This document shows, one piece after another, positions 1-7,024 of a DNA stretch of 13,290 nucleotides. Both the position numbers and the translations under genes were made by a program. Each line of letters begins with the position of its first letter. Position 1 is the first letter of the stretch. The notes below the pieces were generated by a model. The model had not been told where the DNA came from. It worked only from the letters and a program-made list of their open reading frames with translations, and searched no databases. The DNA comes from Rikenellaceae bacterium (lineage in GTDB: Bacteria > Bacteroidota > Bacteroidia > Bacteroidales > UBA932): NCBI GenBank assembly GCA_900769735.1, contig CAAGHY010000004.1, forward strand, positions 1 through 13,290. Reading direction: 5' to 3'.

Positions 1-441
1 ATTGAGGTCATTGCATATTCCGACGGCATGAAGGAGGCTTTCTCTGACGTGAAGAACATTAACGATGCAATTCTTCTTGGAGGCTTGTTCTCATTGATCA
101 TCTCCTTGATAGGACTTATTGGATACATTAAGGATGAGACCCAGCGCAGAAGTGCAGAGATGGCTGTGAGAAAAATCAACGGTGCTGTCTCCAGCGAGAT
201 TATTGGACTGTTTGTGTTTGATGTCCTAAAATTGGCTGCTGTAGCGGTTGTGTTAGGCAATATAGCAGCTTATGTTGTAGGAGATGCGGTTTTGGAGAGG
301 TTTGCTGAGAAGATTGCTCTTGCTCCATGGATTTTTATATCAGGATCTGCAGCTGTAATTCTTCTGATAACAGTTACGGTGGTATTGAACAGTCTGCGTA
401 TCAGCTGGGCGAATCCGGTGGATTCATTGAAAAATGATTAA
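1..441 (+). CDS. ABC transporter permease, FtsX/MacB type, C-terminal part (5' end outside window)
   Basis: The reading frame is open from the first base, so this is the last 146 residues of a longer protein; the ATG at 28 is an internal methionine. Three hydrophobic stretches (about residues 22-42, 68-90 and 106-130) are separated by a cytoplasmic loop with the basic motif RRSAEMAVRKINGA. That loop matches RRKEIGVRRVHGSS in the complete permease at 1219-3609. Both proteins end alike (NPVDSLKND here, NPVSSLRSE there). This is the C-terminal FtsX domain of MacB-like permeases, which couple a cytoplasmic ATPase to periplasmic work such as export or lipoprotein handling. The ATPase gene follows after a 46-nt AT-rich gap without a terminator, which fits one operon. 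The substrate cannot be told from sequence. Confidence 0.88.
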   Translation: MEVIAYSDGMKEAFSDVKNINDAILLGGLFSLIISLIGLIGYIKDETQRRSAEMAVRKINGAVSSEIIGLFVFDVLKLAAVAVVLGNIAAYVVGDAVLERFAEKIALAPWIFISGSAAVILLITVTVVLNSLRISWANPVDSLKND

Positions 442-487
442 ATATTGAATAAAAACAAATTAAATATAAATATTAAAATTTACAGTT

Positions 488-1168
488 ATGATTAAGGTTA
501 CTGATTTAAGCAAAGTTTTTAGAACTGAAGAGATTGAGACAACAGCGTTGAACGGTGTTTCATTTGAGATTAATGATGGTGAGTTTGTGGCAATTATGGG
601 ACCATCAGGTTGTGGAAAGTCCACTTTGTTGAATATTTTGGGATTGTTGGACAATCCGTCGGGAGGAAGCTACAATCTTTTGGGCAGTGAGGTTGGACAG
701 CTTAAGGAGAAGGACCGTACCAAGTTCCGTAAGGGCAACATTGGTTTTGTGTTCCAAAGTTTCAACTTGATTGATGAGCTGAATGTGTATGAGAATGTGG
801 AGTTGCCGCTAAGATATCTGAACATTTCTGCCAGTGAGCGCAAGCAGAAGGTGACTGAGATTCTTAAAAGAATGGGTATTTCGCACAGAGCAAAACATTT
901 TCCTCAGCAGCTTTCAGGAGGTCAGCAGCAGCGTGTGGCAATTGCCCGTGCAGTGGTTTCTTCGCCTAAACTGATTCTTGCCGATGAGCCTACCGGTAAC
1001 TTGGATTCAAAGAACGGCAAGGAGGTTATGGATCTTTTGGCTGAATTGAATGCAGAGGGTACTACAATTGTAATGGTTACCCACTCACAGAAGGATGCGG
1101 CTGTTGCGCAGAGAGTGATCAATCTGTTTGACGGCCAGATTGTAGGGGATGTGAAGAACGAGCTGTAA
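488..1168 (+). CDS. ABC transporter ATP-binding protein, LolD/MacB (COG1136) type
   Basis: This 226-residue protein has every motif of an ABC ATPase in order: Walker A GPSGCGKS at 38-45, Q-loop Gln90 in FVFQSFN, signature LSGGQQQR at 142-149, Walker B LILADEPTG at 162-170 with catalytic Glu167, and the H-loop His199 in VTHS. The length and the LADEPTGNLD stretch are typical of the LolD/MacB group, which powers FtsX-type permeases rather than channel importers. It would hydrolyse ATP at the inner face of the cytoplasmic membrane. It lies between two FtsX-type permease genes, the partial one upstream and the 796-residue one downstream, and probably serves one or both. ATG at 488 is preferred because the usual N-terminal beta strand (MIKVTDLSKVF) begins there. 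The substrate is unknown. Confidence 0.95.
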   Translation: MIKVTDLSKVFRTEEIETTALNGVSFEINDGEFVAIMGPSGCGKSTLLNILGLLDNPSGGSYNLLGSEVGQLKEKDRTKFRKGNIGFVFQSFNLIDELNVYENVELPLRYLNISASERKQKVTEILKRMGISHRAKHFPQQLSGGQQQRVAIARAVVSSPKLILADEPTGNLDSKNGKEVMDLLAELNAEGTTIVMVTHSQKDAAVAQRVINLFDGQIVGDVKNEL

Positions 1169-1192
1169 TTTTTACTCTGTTAATTATCAGTT

Positions 1193-1213
1193 AATTGTAC
1201 AAAAAGACAACGT
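1193..1213 (+). repeat. 21-bp motif, copy 1, just upstream of the 796-residue permease
   Basis: The stretch reads AATTGTACAAAA then AGACAACGT and ends 5 nt before the permease ATG. It matches copy 3 (3712-3732, same orientation) at 20 of 21 positions and copy 2 (3612-3632, opposite orientation) at 19 of 21. The core TGTAC-AAAA-RGACA is an imperfect dyad, as expected of a protein-binding site. It could equally be a conserved translation or recombination element. Confidence 0.6.
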
Positions 1214-1218
1214 GACTT

Positions 1219-3609
1219 ATGAAAAAACTGTTTAAGGGTTCCGGGATTCTTAACCTTTTGGGTATGACAGCAGCGTTTGCTGCGTTGTATATCCTGCTGG
1301 TGCAGGTGTATTATGACCTTAGCTATAACAAGGGGATAAAAGATGCTGAGCGCATATACATAATGGCCACACCAAGCTGGTTTGAGCAGGGACAGTATCA
1401 GGTTAATCTGAACAGGCCTTTGCAGAAGGCTATTCTGGATCAGGCGGGAATGGTGGAGAGTTGGGGAGTTGCCTATATAGGTGGTGACGGAAAGAATTAT
1501 ACCCAAGTGGGAGAAGGTGATGATGCCAGAAAGTTTAAAATAGGTACTTCGCAGCTTACAAGAGGTGCACTGGATGTATTCGGGTTCAAACCATTGGTGG
1601 GTACTTTTGATGGGATGGACAAGGAAAAGACAGTTGCCATAAGTGAGACAGCTGCCAAAGTGATGGGAATTGGTGTGGGTGATGCAATCCGTATTGGAAG
1701 CAACAAGACACCAAAAACTGTTGTTGCAGTGTATGAAGATATGCCAAACAACTCGGACCTTAACAATATACAGATATTTTTCTGCAACAATCTGGAAACA
1801 CAAAGTATAGACAATTTCAGCGAGTGGAGTTACAACCACTTTGTAAAACTTAATACTCCCGACAGTAAAGAAGCTTTTGAAGCCCACGCAAAAAACGTTG
1901 TAGAGGAATTCTGGAGGGCGAGGATGTCAGAAGCACCTGAAGATGTGAAAAGCAGTGTCACCCAGAGTGAGATAGATGAGCAGATAACCAGATGTATGGT
2001 TACTTTATTGCCATTTGAGGATATGTATTTCAATACAATGTTATACCAGCCTGCGGGGCGTTCAGGCAACTGGACCACTACCATTACATTGCTGGTTGTA
2101 GCAATCCTTATAGTTGCAATTACCCTCATCAACTTTGTAAACTTCTTCTTTGCACAGGTTCCAATGAGGATCAAGGGGATAAATACCAGAAAGATTCTGG
2201 GCAGTTCAAGGGGTGCACTTGTGTGGAACATGATGTTGGAATCAGGTATTCTTGTGGTAGTTTCATTGTGTGCTGCTGTGGCTGTTACAGTGCTGTTCAA
2301 GAGCTCTTCGTACGCCAATCTTATAAGCTGCAGTCTGGAGTTCGGTAAAAATCTGCCGGTTATCGGGATTACAATTATGGCAGCCCTTGTAATGACAGTT
2401 GCTGCAAGTGTATATCCTGCACTATATGCAACTTCATTTGCTCCGGCACTTGCCCTTAAAGGGGCATTGGGAACATCACAGAAAGGGAAGGCTCTCAGAT
2501 ATACGCTCATTTGCCTGCAGTTTTCCATCTCAATTGCATTTGTTACAAGTGCACTGTTCCTCAAGAGGCAGCACTCCTATATGATGAACTATGATATGGG
2601 ATTCAACAAGGAGTACCTTCTTACAGCCTCTATAGGGGTGTCAACTTCAGAAAGGGATGCTTTTTCAGATGAGTTGCTCAAATCACCTCTCATTAAGGAT
2701 GTTGCCTGGGCTGCAGGACCGCTTGTAAACTCTACCAGAATGGGTTGGGGCAGAACCTTTAAGGGGGAGCAGATAAATATTGATTCTTACCCCGTATCCT
2801 GGAACTTCCTCCGTTTTATGGGTATTGATATTGTGGAAGGACGTGATTTTACTCCGGCAGATGAGCAGAGCGAGCACGGTGTTTTCATATTCAACCAGAT
2901 AGCAAAGGAAAAATATGGCTTTACCCTTGAAGACAAACTTTCCGGACACAGTAATGCCACTGAGATTGCCGGATTCTGCGAGGATTTCCAGTTCCGTCCT
3001 CTGCAGTATGAACTTAACCCGTTTGCCTTCTACATTTTTGGAAAGAATCCGTGGTGGGACCTTAACCATCTTTACATAAGGACAGAGGCTGGGGCACCTT
3101 ACAAAGAGGTTGAAGCAGCAGTTAAGGATGTTATCCTAAAATTCAATCCGGGGGCAAATGTAAGCGAATACCGTATAAGGTTCTTTGAAGAAGAATTGGG
3201 CCGCCAATACCGCAAGGAGAAGCAGCTTACTACAATGGTAACCCTGTTTACGCTGCTTGCCATAATCATTTCCCTTATGGGTGTATTTGGACTTGTAATG
3301 TTTGAGACCCAATACCGCCGTAAGGAGATAGGTGTCCGCAGGGTGCACGGATCTTCAATAATGGATATTCTGGTAATGTTCAATAAGAAGTTTGCCAAAC
3401 TGCTTGTGGTGAGTTTTGTAATTGCAGCCCCGGTTACTTTACGCATTATAGATTACTACTACAGCACTTTTGCACACAGCGCAGAAATTTCTCTATGGGT
3501 ATTCCTGTTGGCATTGCTCCTTGTAGCCGCAATAGTTTTCATTGTTGTAACCATCGGCAGCTTGCGGGCAGCAACTGAGAACCCGGTGAGCTCGTTGAGG
3601 AGCGAGTAA
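1219..3609 (+). CDS. ABC transporter permease, MacB-like with two FtsX domains
   Basis: This complete 796-residue membrane protein has eight likely transmembrane segments (about 11-30, 287-311, 341-360, 380-400, 427-448, 671-693, 727-747, 759-781). Two large extracytoplasmic domains (about 31-286 and 449-670) sit in the positions of the MacB periplasmic core domain. This is the duplicated MacB_PCD plus FtsX layout common in Bacteroidota permeases of about 780-800 residues. The second FtsX domain carries the cytoplasmic coupling loop RRKEIGVRRVHGSS (about 700-713) and the end NPVSSLRSE. It probably works with the ATPase at 488-1168 in mechanical transmission or export across the envelope. The 50-nt gap before it holds a 21-bp motif but no recognisable promoter or terminator. 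It is the last gene of the operon, since a bidirectional hairpin follows. Confidence 0.93.
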   Translation: MKKLFKGSGILNLLGMTAAFAALYILLVQVYYDLSYNKGIKDAERIYIMATPSWFEQGQYQVNLNRPLQKAILDQAGMVESWGVAYIGGDGKNYTQVGEGDDARKFKIGTSQLTRGALDVFGFKPLVGTFDGMDKEKTVAISETAAKVMGIGVGDAIRIGSNKTPKTVVAVYEDMPNNSDLNNIQIFFCNNLETQSIDNFSEWSYNHFVKLNTPDSKEAFEAHAKNVVEEFWRARMSEAPEDVKSSVTQSEIDEQITRCMVTLLPFEDMYFNTMLYQPAGRSGNWTTTITLLVVAILIVAITLINFVNFFFAQVPMRIKGINTRKILGSSRGALVWNMMLESGILVVVSLCAAVAVTVLFKSSSYANLISCSLEFGKNLPVIGITIMAALVMTVAASVYPALYATSFAPALALKGALGTSQKGKALRYTLICLQFSISIAFVTSALFLKRQHSYMMNYDMGFNKEYLLTASIGVSTSERDAFSDELLKSPLIKDVAWAAGPLVNSTRMGWGRTFKGEQINIDSYPVSWNFLRFMGIDIVEGRDFTPADEQSEHGVFIFNQIAKEKYGFTLEDKLSGHSNATEIAGFCEDFQFRPLQYELNPFAFYIFGKNPWWDLNHLYIRTEAGAPYKEVEAAVKDVILKFNPGANVSEYRIRFFEEELGRQYRKEKQLTTMVTLFTLLAIIISLMGVFGLVMFETQYRRKEIGVRRVHGSSIMDILVMFNKKFAKLLVVSFVIAAPVTLRIIDYYYSTFAHSAEISLWVFLLALLLVAAIVFIVVTIGSLRAATENPVSSLRSE

Positions 3610-3611
3610 TT

Positions 3612-3632
3612 ACGTTGTCTTTTTGTGTAATT
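3612..3632 (-). repeat. 21-bp motif, copy 2, inverted, directly after the permease stop
   Basis: On the plus strand it reads ACGTTGTCTTTTTGTGTAAT plus one T, starting 3 nt after the permease stop codon. Its reverse complement matches copy 1 (1193-1213) at 19 of 21 positions. With copy 3 (3712-3732) it forms an imperfect inverted pair on either side of the terminator hairpin. Confidence 0.5.
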
Positions 3633-3653
3633 TATTGGATAACAGTATATTAT

Positions 3654-3689
3654 AAACAGGTGGCTGTAAAAAATGACAACCACCTGTTT
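3654..3689. terminator. Bidirectional terminator hairpin between the ABC operon and katA
   Basis: A perfect 10-bp stem pairs AAACAGGTGG (3654-3663) with CCACCTGTTT (3680-3689); three more pairs can form inside after one mismatch. The stem is flanked by A-rich and T-rich bases on both sides, and the genes converge here, so it can end transcripts from either direction. Confidence 0.8.
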
Positions 3690-3711
3690 TGTAATTATTT
3701 AACAGTCAATA

Positions 3712-3732
3712 AATTGTACAAAAGGACAACGT
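3712..3732 (+). repeat. 21-bp motif, copy 3, overlapping the katA stop codon
   Basis: It reads AATTGTACAAAA then GGACAACGT, 20 of 21 identical to copy 1 and in the same orientation. Here TGTAC-AAAA-GGACA is a better dyad than in copy 1. Its last base is the first base of the katA stop codon as read on the plus strand, so it lies at the 3' end of katA rather than in front of any plus-strand gene. Confidence 0.55.
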
Positions 3733-5225
3733 TACAGTCCAAGTGCTTTTGCAACCCCTTCCCCGTAGGCGGGATCTGCAAGGAAGCAGTTCTGCACGTG
3801 ACGTTCTTTGATGAACTGTTCACAGCCGGCCATAGCGCGGGCGGTGTTTTCAAACAGCAGCTGCTGTTCCTCCGGCGTCATCAGACGGAAGAGGGCTCCC
3901 GGCTGTGAGTAGTAGTCTGAATCGTATTCACGTTCAGGGTAGTTGTAGACATCGGCGCCAGGAGTGGCAATTGCGTGAGGATCTGTATTCTCAACGGCAT
4001 TTCCAGTAACCCTCAGTGGCGGGTCCTTGCGGGTTGGGTCTTCCATCCACTGGCCGTAGCTGTTTGGCTCGTAACCAAGGGTTGAACCATAGTTGCCGTC
4101 TACACGCATAGCGCCGTCGCGGTGGTACGCGTGTACCTTGCAGCGGGGACGGTTTACCGGAATCTGCTCAAGATTTACACCAAGACGGTATCTTTGGGCG
4201 TCACCGTATGAGAAGAGGCGGCCCTGGAGCATCTTGTCGGGAGAAAAGCCTATTCCGTCTATGATGTTCTGCGGGTTGAAGGCTGCCTGTTCCACCTCTG
4301 CAAAGTAATTTTCAGGGTTGCGGTTGAGTTCCAGGATACCCACATCGTGGAGTGGAAAATCTCCGTGAGGCCACACTTTGGTGAGGTCAAACGGGTTTAT
4401 TTCGTATGATTCTGCCTGTTCCTGGGTCATCAGCTGAATCTGGAACAACCAGCGTGGGTAGTCACCCCGTTCAATGGCCTCATAAAGGTCTCTCTGGTGC
4501 GACTCACGGTCCTTGGCAATTATTGCTTCGGCCTCCTGGTCTGTAAGGTTCCTGATACCTTGCAGGGTCCTCAGGTGGAATTTTACCCAGGTACGTTCGT
4601 TCTTTGAGTTTATGAAGCTGTAGGTGTGGCTTCCAAATCCGTGCATATGGCGGTATGAATAAGGGATGCCTCTTGTGCTCATAGTAATGGTAATCTGGTG
4701 CAGCGCCTCTGGGAGGAGTGTCCAGAAATCCCAGTTGCTGTTTGGGCTGCGCAAGTTGGTGCGGGGATCCCTTTTTATGGCGTGGTTGAGGTCCGGGAAC
4801 TTCAAGGGATCCCGGAGGAAAAAAACCGGTGTGTTGTTGCCTACCAGGTCCCAGTTGCCTGTTTCTGTGTAGAATTTCATTGCAAATCCACGGATGTCCC
4901 TTTCGGCATCTGCAGCTCCGCGCTCTCCCGCTACGGTGGAGAACCTTACAAAGCACTCTGTTTTCTTCCCAATACCGTTGAAGATTGATGCGCGGGTGTA
5001 TTTGGTGATGTCGTGAGTGACGGTAAAAGTTCCATACGCTCCGGAACCTTTGGCGTGCATTCGCCTTTCTGGGATAACCTCCCTGTCGAAGTGGGCAAGC
5101 TTCTCCAGAAACCACGGATCCTGAACCACCATAGGGCCTCGCAGGCCGGCTGTCTGTACATTCTGATTGTCAGCCACGGGCCTTCCGTTGGCTGCTGTGA
5201 GTTGGTTGAATTTCTCCTTTTCCAT
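3732..5225 (-). CDS. katA: Catalase (haem-dependent, clade 3 small-subunit type)
   Basis: The 497-residue protein breaks hydrogen peroxide down to water and oxygen in the cytoplasm. Active-site residues are in place: distal His57 in RRMHAKG, Asn130 in VGNNTPVFFLRD, and proximal haem ligand Tyr340 in GRLFSYGDAQRYRLG. The family stretches FSTVAGERGAADAERD, KFPDLNHAIKRDP and HGFGSHTYSF are also present. The length fits clade 3. I start it at the ATG at 5225 (MEKEKFNQ); the frame could extend six codons to a TTG at 5243, but that is a poor start and known homologues begin like the ATG version. A sigma-54-like promoter points at the gene from 5349-5334, giving a leader of about 100 nt. No OxyR- or PerR-type box is evident. 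The leader holds an imperfect dyad (GAGGAATATTCGCCTC, 5255-5270) of unknown meaning. The gene converges on the ABC operon. Confidence 0.97.
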   Translation of the reverse strand: MEKEKFNQLTAANGRPVADNQNVQTAGLRGPMVVQDPWFLEKLAHFDREVIPERRMHAKGSGAYGTFTVTHDITKYTRASIFNGIGKKTECFVRFSTVAGERGAADAERDIRGFAMKFYTETGNWDLVGNNTPVFFLRDPLKFPDLNHAIKRDPRTNLRSPNSNWDFWTLLPEALHQITITMSTRGIPYSYRHMHGFGSHTYSFINSKNERTWVKFHLRTLQGIRNLTDQEAEAIIAKDRESHQRDLYEAIERGDYPRWLFQIQLMTQEQAESYEINPFDLTKVWPHGDFPLHDVGILELNRNPENYFAEVEQAAFNPQNIIDGIGFSPDKMLQGRLFSYGDAQRYRLGVNLEQIPVNRPRCKVHAYHRDGAMRVDGNYGSTLGYEPNSYGQWMEDPTRKDPPLRVTGNAVENTDPHAIATPGADVYNYPEREYDSDYYSQPGALFRLMTPEEQQLLFENTARAMAGCEQFIKERHVQNCFLADPAYGEGVAKALGL

Positions 5226-5333
5226 AATGTGCAAAAGTTTCAATGATTGAAAGAGAGGAATATTCGCCTCTTTGCATTGATAACGGCCCAGATGAGGAAA
5301 AGTTTACTTGGATATTCAATATCTGAGAGTTCC

Positions 5334-5349
5334 TGCAATTCGTTTGCCG
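5334..5349 (-). promoter_or_regulatory. Candidate sigma-54 (-24/-12) promoter for katA
   Basis: The minus strand reads CGGCAAACGAATTGCA, with the invariant GG (5348-5347) and GC (5336-5335) exactly 10 nt apart, as sigma-54 requires, and TTGCA at the -12 element. With AGGAACT behind it, the 22 nt match the plus-strand promoter at 5462-5483 at 20 positions. Transcription would begin near 5323, about 98 nt before the katA ATG. Confidence 0.65.
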
Positions 5350-5397
5350 CGCTAATGCCGTTCAGAGGGCCTTGAAACAAGGGTAAGTGTGGACAAT

Positions 5398-5413
5398 TCA
5401 ACAATTTTGTTGA
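5398..5413. promoter_or_regulatory. Perfect 7-2-7 dyad, candidate shared activator site
   Basis: TCAACAA-TT-TTGTTGA is a perfect inverted repeat centred at 5405.5. That is also the exact midpoint between the GG pairs of the two divergent sigma-54-like promoters (5347.5 and 5463.5). It would lie about 58 bp from each -24 element, near -82 of both genes, a normal distance for an NtrC-type activator site. Binding by the regulator at 5585-7024 is inferred. Confidence 0.55.
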
Positions 5414-5469
5414 GTCTGCCACGTCTATAGCCTTTACAAGTGCTTGTAGCAGGGGGTGGTGTGGCAGAC
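5414..5469. repeat. Inverted repeat spanning the response-regulator promoter region
   Basis: GTCTGCCAC (5414-5422) is the exact reverse complement of GTGGCAGAC (5461-5469); the right arm includes the -24 element of the plus-strand sigma-54-like promoter. Between them lies a smaller dyad, TACAAGTGCTTGTA (5435-5448). The block could be extra activator sites or a DNA/RNA hairpin; the left arm has no matching -12 element and is unlikely to be a promoter itself. Confidence 0.4.
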
Positions 5470-5477
5470 GAATTGCA
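5462..5477 (+). promoter_or_regulatory. Candidate sigma-54 (-24/-12) promoter for the response regulator operon
   Basis: TGGCAGACGAATTGCA carries both consensus halves, TGGCA and TTGCA, with GG (5463-5464) and GC (5475-5476) separated by exactly 10 nt. The start would fall near 5488, leaving a leader of about 97 nt before the ATG at 5585. The gene downstream encodes a sigma-54 activator, so autoregulation is likely. Confidence 0.7.
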
Positions 5478-5554
5478 GGAACTTTGTGCTGGGTACGGGA
5501 AAATCAGGAGTAAACGACACGCAAAAGAAGATAAGAATTTAAAACCATTTTGTT

Positions 5555-5562
5555 TAACTTTG
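5555..5562 (+). promoter_or_regulatory. Second, housekeeping-type -7 box for the response regulator
   Basis: TAACTTTG fits the Bacteroidota TAnnTTTG -7 box and lies 22 nt before the ATG. No clear TTTG -33 box is seen at the usual distance upstream, so it may be a weak basal promoter that supplies regulator before the sigma-54 promoter takes over. Confidence 0.5.
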
Positions 5563-5584
5563 TAATATAAAATTCATAAATGCA

Positions 5585-7024
5585 ATGGCCGCAAAAAATA
5601 AAGGCAAAATACTTGTAGTTGATGATAATGCAGGGATACGCGGGGCGCTGAAAGTGCTTCTCCCAATGCATTTTACGGATGTGGAACTGATTTCCACCCC
5701 AAAAGAGCTCATCTCCAGAATTCAGGAGTTCAGGCCCAATGCGGTGCTGTTGGATATGAACTTCCACACAGACATCAACACCGGCAATGAAGGGTTGTAC
5801 TGGCTGGCGGAGATAAAGAAATGTTTTCCGGCCATTGAGGTAGTGCTTTTTACCGCCTACGCAGATATCCAGCTTGCGGTGGAGGGTATGAAACGTGGAG
5901 CATTTGACTTTATTGTAAAACCTTGGGACAACCAGAAACTCATTGAGATACTTGCCAATGCAGTGCAGAAGAACCAGAAGGAGAAGCAGCCTCAGGCAGC
6001 GGTTCCCTCTCTTCTTCCCGATAAAATGCTCTGGGGAACTTCCCTCCAGATGCAGAACATCCAAAGAACTGTTGGAAAAATTGCCCCAACAGATGCCACA
6101 GTACTCATTACAGGTGAGAACGGAACCGGTAAGGATGTTCTTGCAGGGGAGATACACCGCAACAGCGAGCGTTTCGGACGCCCAATGGTAAGTGTGGATG
6201 TAGGAGCCCTTACAGAATCCCTTTTTGAAAGCGAATTGTTCGGTCACGTTAAGGGTGCCTTTACAGATGCCCATACAGACCACATTGGAAAGTTTGAGCA
6301 GGCCAACGGCGGAACCCTTTTCCTGGATGAGATAGGAAACATCCCTCTGCACCTTCAGGCAAAGCTGCTGCGCGTTCTCCAGAACCGCTGCATTACCAAG
6401 GTGGGCGATACAAAACAGATACCTATTGACATACGTCTGATCTGTGCAACCAATATGGACTTGGAGCAGATGATTGCAGACGGCAAATTCCGTGAAGACC
6501 TTTACTACCGCATAAACACTATGCACATTACCCTGCCTCCTTTGCGTGAGCGCACAGATGAAATAAAGGATCTTGCCACAAGCTTTATGGCCAGGTATGC
6601 GGAAAAATACAGGAGAAAAGTTCACAAGATAGACCTCCAGGCACTGCAGGCACTCAGGCTGCACCGTTGGAACGGAAACATAAGGGAGCTGAAGAATTCC
6701 ATAGAGAAGGCGGTAATTATGTGTGATGGGGATACCCTTACACTGCAGGATCTGCAGTTCAGCATTCCTCTTCCCGACAGTTTCTTCTCAGGCGCTGCAG
6801 GGAATGAGTTATCGGGAAGAACATACCAGGGAAAAAGCAATTCCGGTGGGGGAACTTCCCAGCAGGGGGTATCTGAGTACAACGGGGAAACTCTGGAGAT
6901 GCAGGAGGAGAGGACCATCAGGGCTGCAATGGAAAAATGTGGCGGAAACCTTTCTCTTGTGGCCAAAACACTGAATATTTCCCGTCCAACATTGTACTCC
7001 AAACTGAAGAAGTACGACATTTAA
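5585..7024 (+). CDS. Sigma-54-dependent response regulator, NtrC family
   Basis: The 479-residue protein has three parts. A receiver domain (about 8-125) shows acidic Asp13/Asp14, phospho-acceptor Asp57 (VLLDMNF), Thr90 and Lys112. An AAA+ domain (about 148-375) has Walker A GENGTGKD at 177-184, the sigma-54 contact loop as GAFTDA at 224-229, and Walker B GGTLFLDE at 242-249. A Fis-type helix-turn-helix ends the protein (about 437-479). Residues about 400-435 are a Gly/Ser/Gln-rich linker. Once phosphorylated, such proteins form a ring that uses ATP to open sigma-54 promoters. The partner kinase gene begins at the base after the stop codon. The gene is preceded by a sigma-54-like promoter and a TAnnTTTG box, and faces katA. 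GAFTDA instead of the classical GAFTGA is a variant in the sigma-54 contact loop. Confidence 0.96.
   Translation: MAAKNKGKILVVDDNAGIRGALKVLLPMHFTDVELISTPKELISRIQEFRPNAVLLDMNFHTDINTGNEGLYWLAEIKKCFPAIEVVLFTAYADIQLAVEGMKRGAFDFIVKPWDNQKLIEILANAVQKNQKEKQPQAAVPSLLPDKMLWGTSLQMQNIQRTVGKIAPTDATVLITGENGTGKDVLAGEIHRNSERFGRPMVSVDVGALTESLFESELFGHVKGAFTDAHTDHIGKFEQANGGTLFLDEIGNIPLHLQAKLLRVLQNRCITKVGDTKQIPIDIRLICATNMDLEQMIADGKFREDLYYRINTMHITLPPLRERTDEIKDLATSFMARYAEKYRRKVHKIDLQALQALRLHRWNGNIRELKNSIEKAVIMCDGDTLTLQDLQFSIPLPDSFFSGAAGNELSGRTYQGKSNSGGGTSQQGVSEYNGETLEMQEERTIRAAMEKCGGNLSLVAKTLNISRPTLYSKLKKYDI

Noticed and set aside
1180..2564. Long minus-strand ORFs opposite the permease gene.
   Set aside because: They overlap a well-supported membrane protein gene and have no recognisable domains, so they are frame shadows.
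5226..5243. TTG start for katA at 5243, adding six residues.
   Set aside because: The extra MKLLHI is not a typical catalase N-terminus and an ATG follows at 5225 where homologues begin.
5226..5334. OxyR or PerR box before katA.
   Set aside because: No ATAG-N7-CTAT series or TTATAAT-type dyad was found; only the imperfect GAGGAATATTCGCCTC dyad is present.
5240..5422. A 60-residue minus-strand ORF upstream of katA.
   Set aside because: It lies across the katA control region, including the sigma-54-like promoter and the central dyad, and shows no recognisable protein features.
5328..5483. A 156-bp miniature transposable element with 22-bp terminal inverted repeats.
   Set aside because: The repeats are at element-like ends, but no target duplication flanks them (TATCTGAG on the left, TTGTGCTG on the right). 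Exact GG-N10-GC spacing, consensus TGGCA/TTGCA, and position before a sigma-54 activator gene and katA fit promoters better. A single-copy result in a genome search would settle it.
5504..6664. A 386-residue minus-strand ORF.
   Set aside because: It is antisense to the sigma-54 regulator gene, which has full domain structure; the antisense protein is rich in Cys and His with no domain.
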